Positions 63,957 through 64,000 of a stretch of DNA of 64,000 bases are shown in pieces. The notes under the pieces are model-generated. The model was given only the letters and a program-made list of their open reading frames with translations, searched no databases and was not told the origin of the DNA. How positions within the stretch are numbered: the stretch's first letter is position 1; the number at the start of each line of letters is the position of its first letter. Both the position numbers and the translations under genes were made by a program. Source of the stretch: Aureimonas sp. SK2 (GTDB lineage: Bacteria > Pseudomonadota > Alphaproteobacteria > Rhizobiales > Rhizobiaceae); assembly GCF_029813115.1 (NCBI RefSeq), contig NZ_JAPZDS010000005.1, forward strand, positions 124,001-188,000. The letters are read 5' to 3'.

Positions 63957-64000
63957 GGAGGCACTCGCGATAGGGCGCCGGCGCGGGACGGTTGCGGCGC

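Overview
The window looks like an ordinary, GC-rich chromosomal segment of an alphaproteobacterium, most probably of the order Hyphomicrobiales (Rhizobiales); the genus cannot be fixed from the sequence. The evidence is the short HisG paired with HisZ, a dnaJ followed directly by phospholipid N-methyltransferase-like genes, glcDEF, a DUF1127 gene, promoters matching the alphaproteobacterial general-stress sigma factor EcfG (GGAAC-N16/17-CGTT), a TTAA-N7-TTAA box of the CtrA type, and an RpoH-like promoter before dnaK. No rRNA, tRNA, CRISPR array, insertion sequence or integrase was seen.

Layout. 1-7.2 kb: end of fumC, a BCCT osmolyte transporter, DoxX, the hisS-hisZ-hisG operon and tag. 7.3-10 kb: a DUF2927 lipoprotein-like gene and two tandem L,D-transpeptidases. 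10-14.8 kb: glycolate oxidase glcD-glcE-glcF, interrupted cleanly by a much less GC-rich PD-(D/E)XK nuclease-like gene. 14.9-26.1 kb: housekeeping genes (macrodomain, PAP2, SDR, rsmE, gshA, DUF937, CorC/CNNM transporter, DUF1127, LysR, xseA, PAS protein). 26.2-31.8 kb: redox block with a zinc alcohol dehydrogenase, an unusual alpha/beta-hydrolase fused to a gluconate-dehydrogenase-subunit-3-like domain and coupled to a GMC oxidoreductase, and an aldehyde dehydrogenase. 32.1-37 kb: MFS and ArsB-type transporters, a 59-aa membrane protein, a DUF892 ferritin-like protein, a glutamine amidotransferase and an unknown small protein.

37-43.4 kb: glycerate 2-kinase and a TetR regulator diverge from a three-subunit PaoABC-type molybdenum hydroxylase. 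A perfect operator sits inside the promoter of that operon. Then come an EcfG-promoted MgtC-like gene and a metallo-beta-lactamase-fold protein. 44.6-51.1 kb: DUF4424, a Spx/ArsC-like reductase, an orphan tricarboxylate-binding protein, a MipA porin-like protein, and PBP1A behind a CtrA-type box. 51.2-53.5 kb: a translationally coupled stress/envelope operon (24-aa membrane peptide, Ala-rich protein, holin-like protein, DUF3618 protein). 53.6-61.9 kb: dnaK and dnaJ, separated by a chemoreceptor and an acyltransferase, followed by two PmtA-like methyltransferases. 61.9-64 kb: FMN reductase, an EcfG-promoted HdeD-like protein and an SDR.

How the genes work together. GlcDEF makes glyoxylate, and glycerate kinase could consume glycerate derived from it. 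The 26-43 kb region is rich in alcohol and aldehyde oxidation (ADH, GMC, ALDH, PaoABC). Stress and envelope functions recur, and at least two of these genes carry general-stress promoters with identical geometry.
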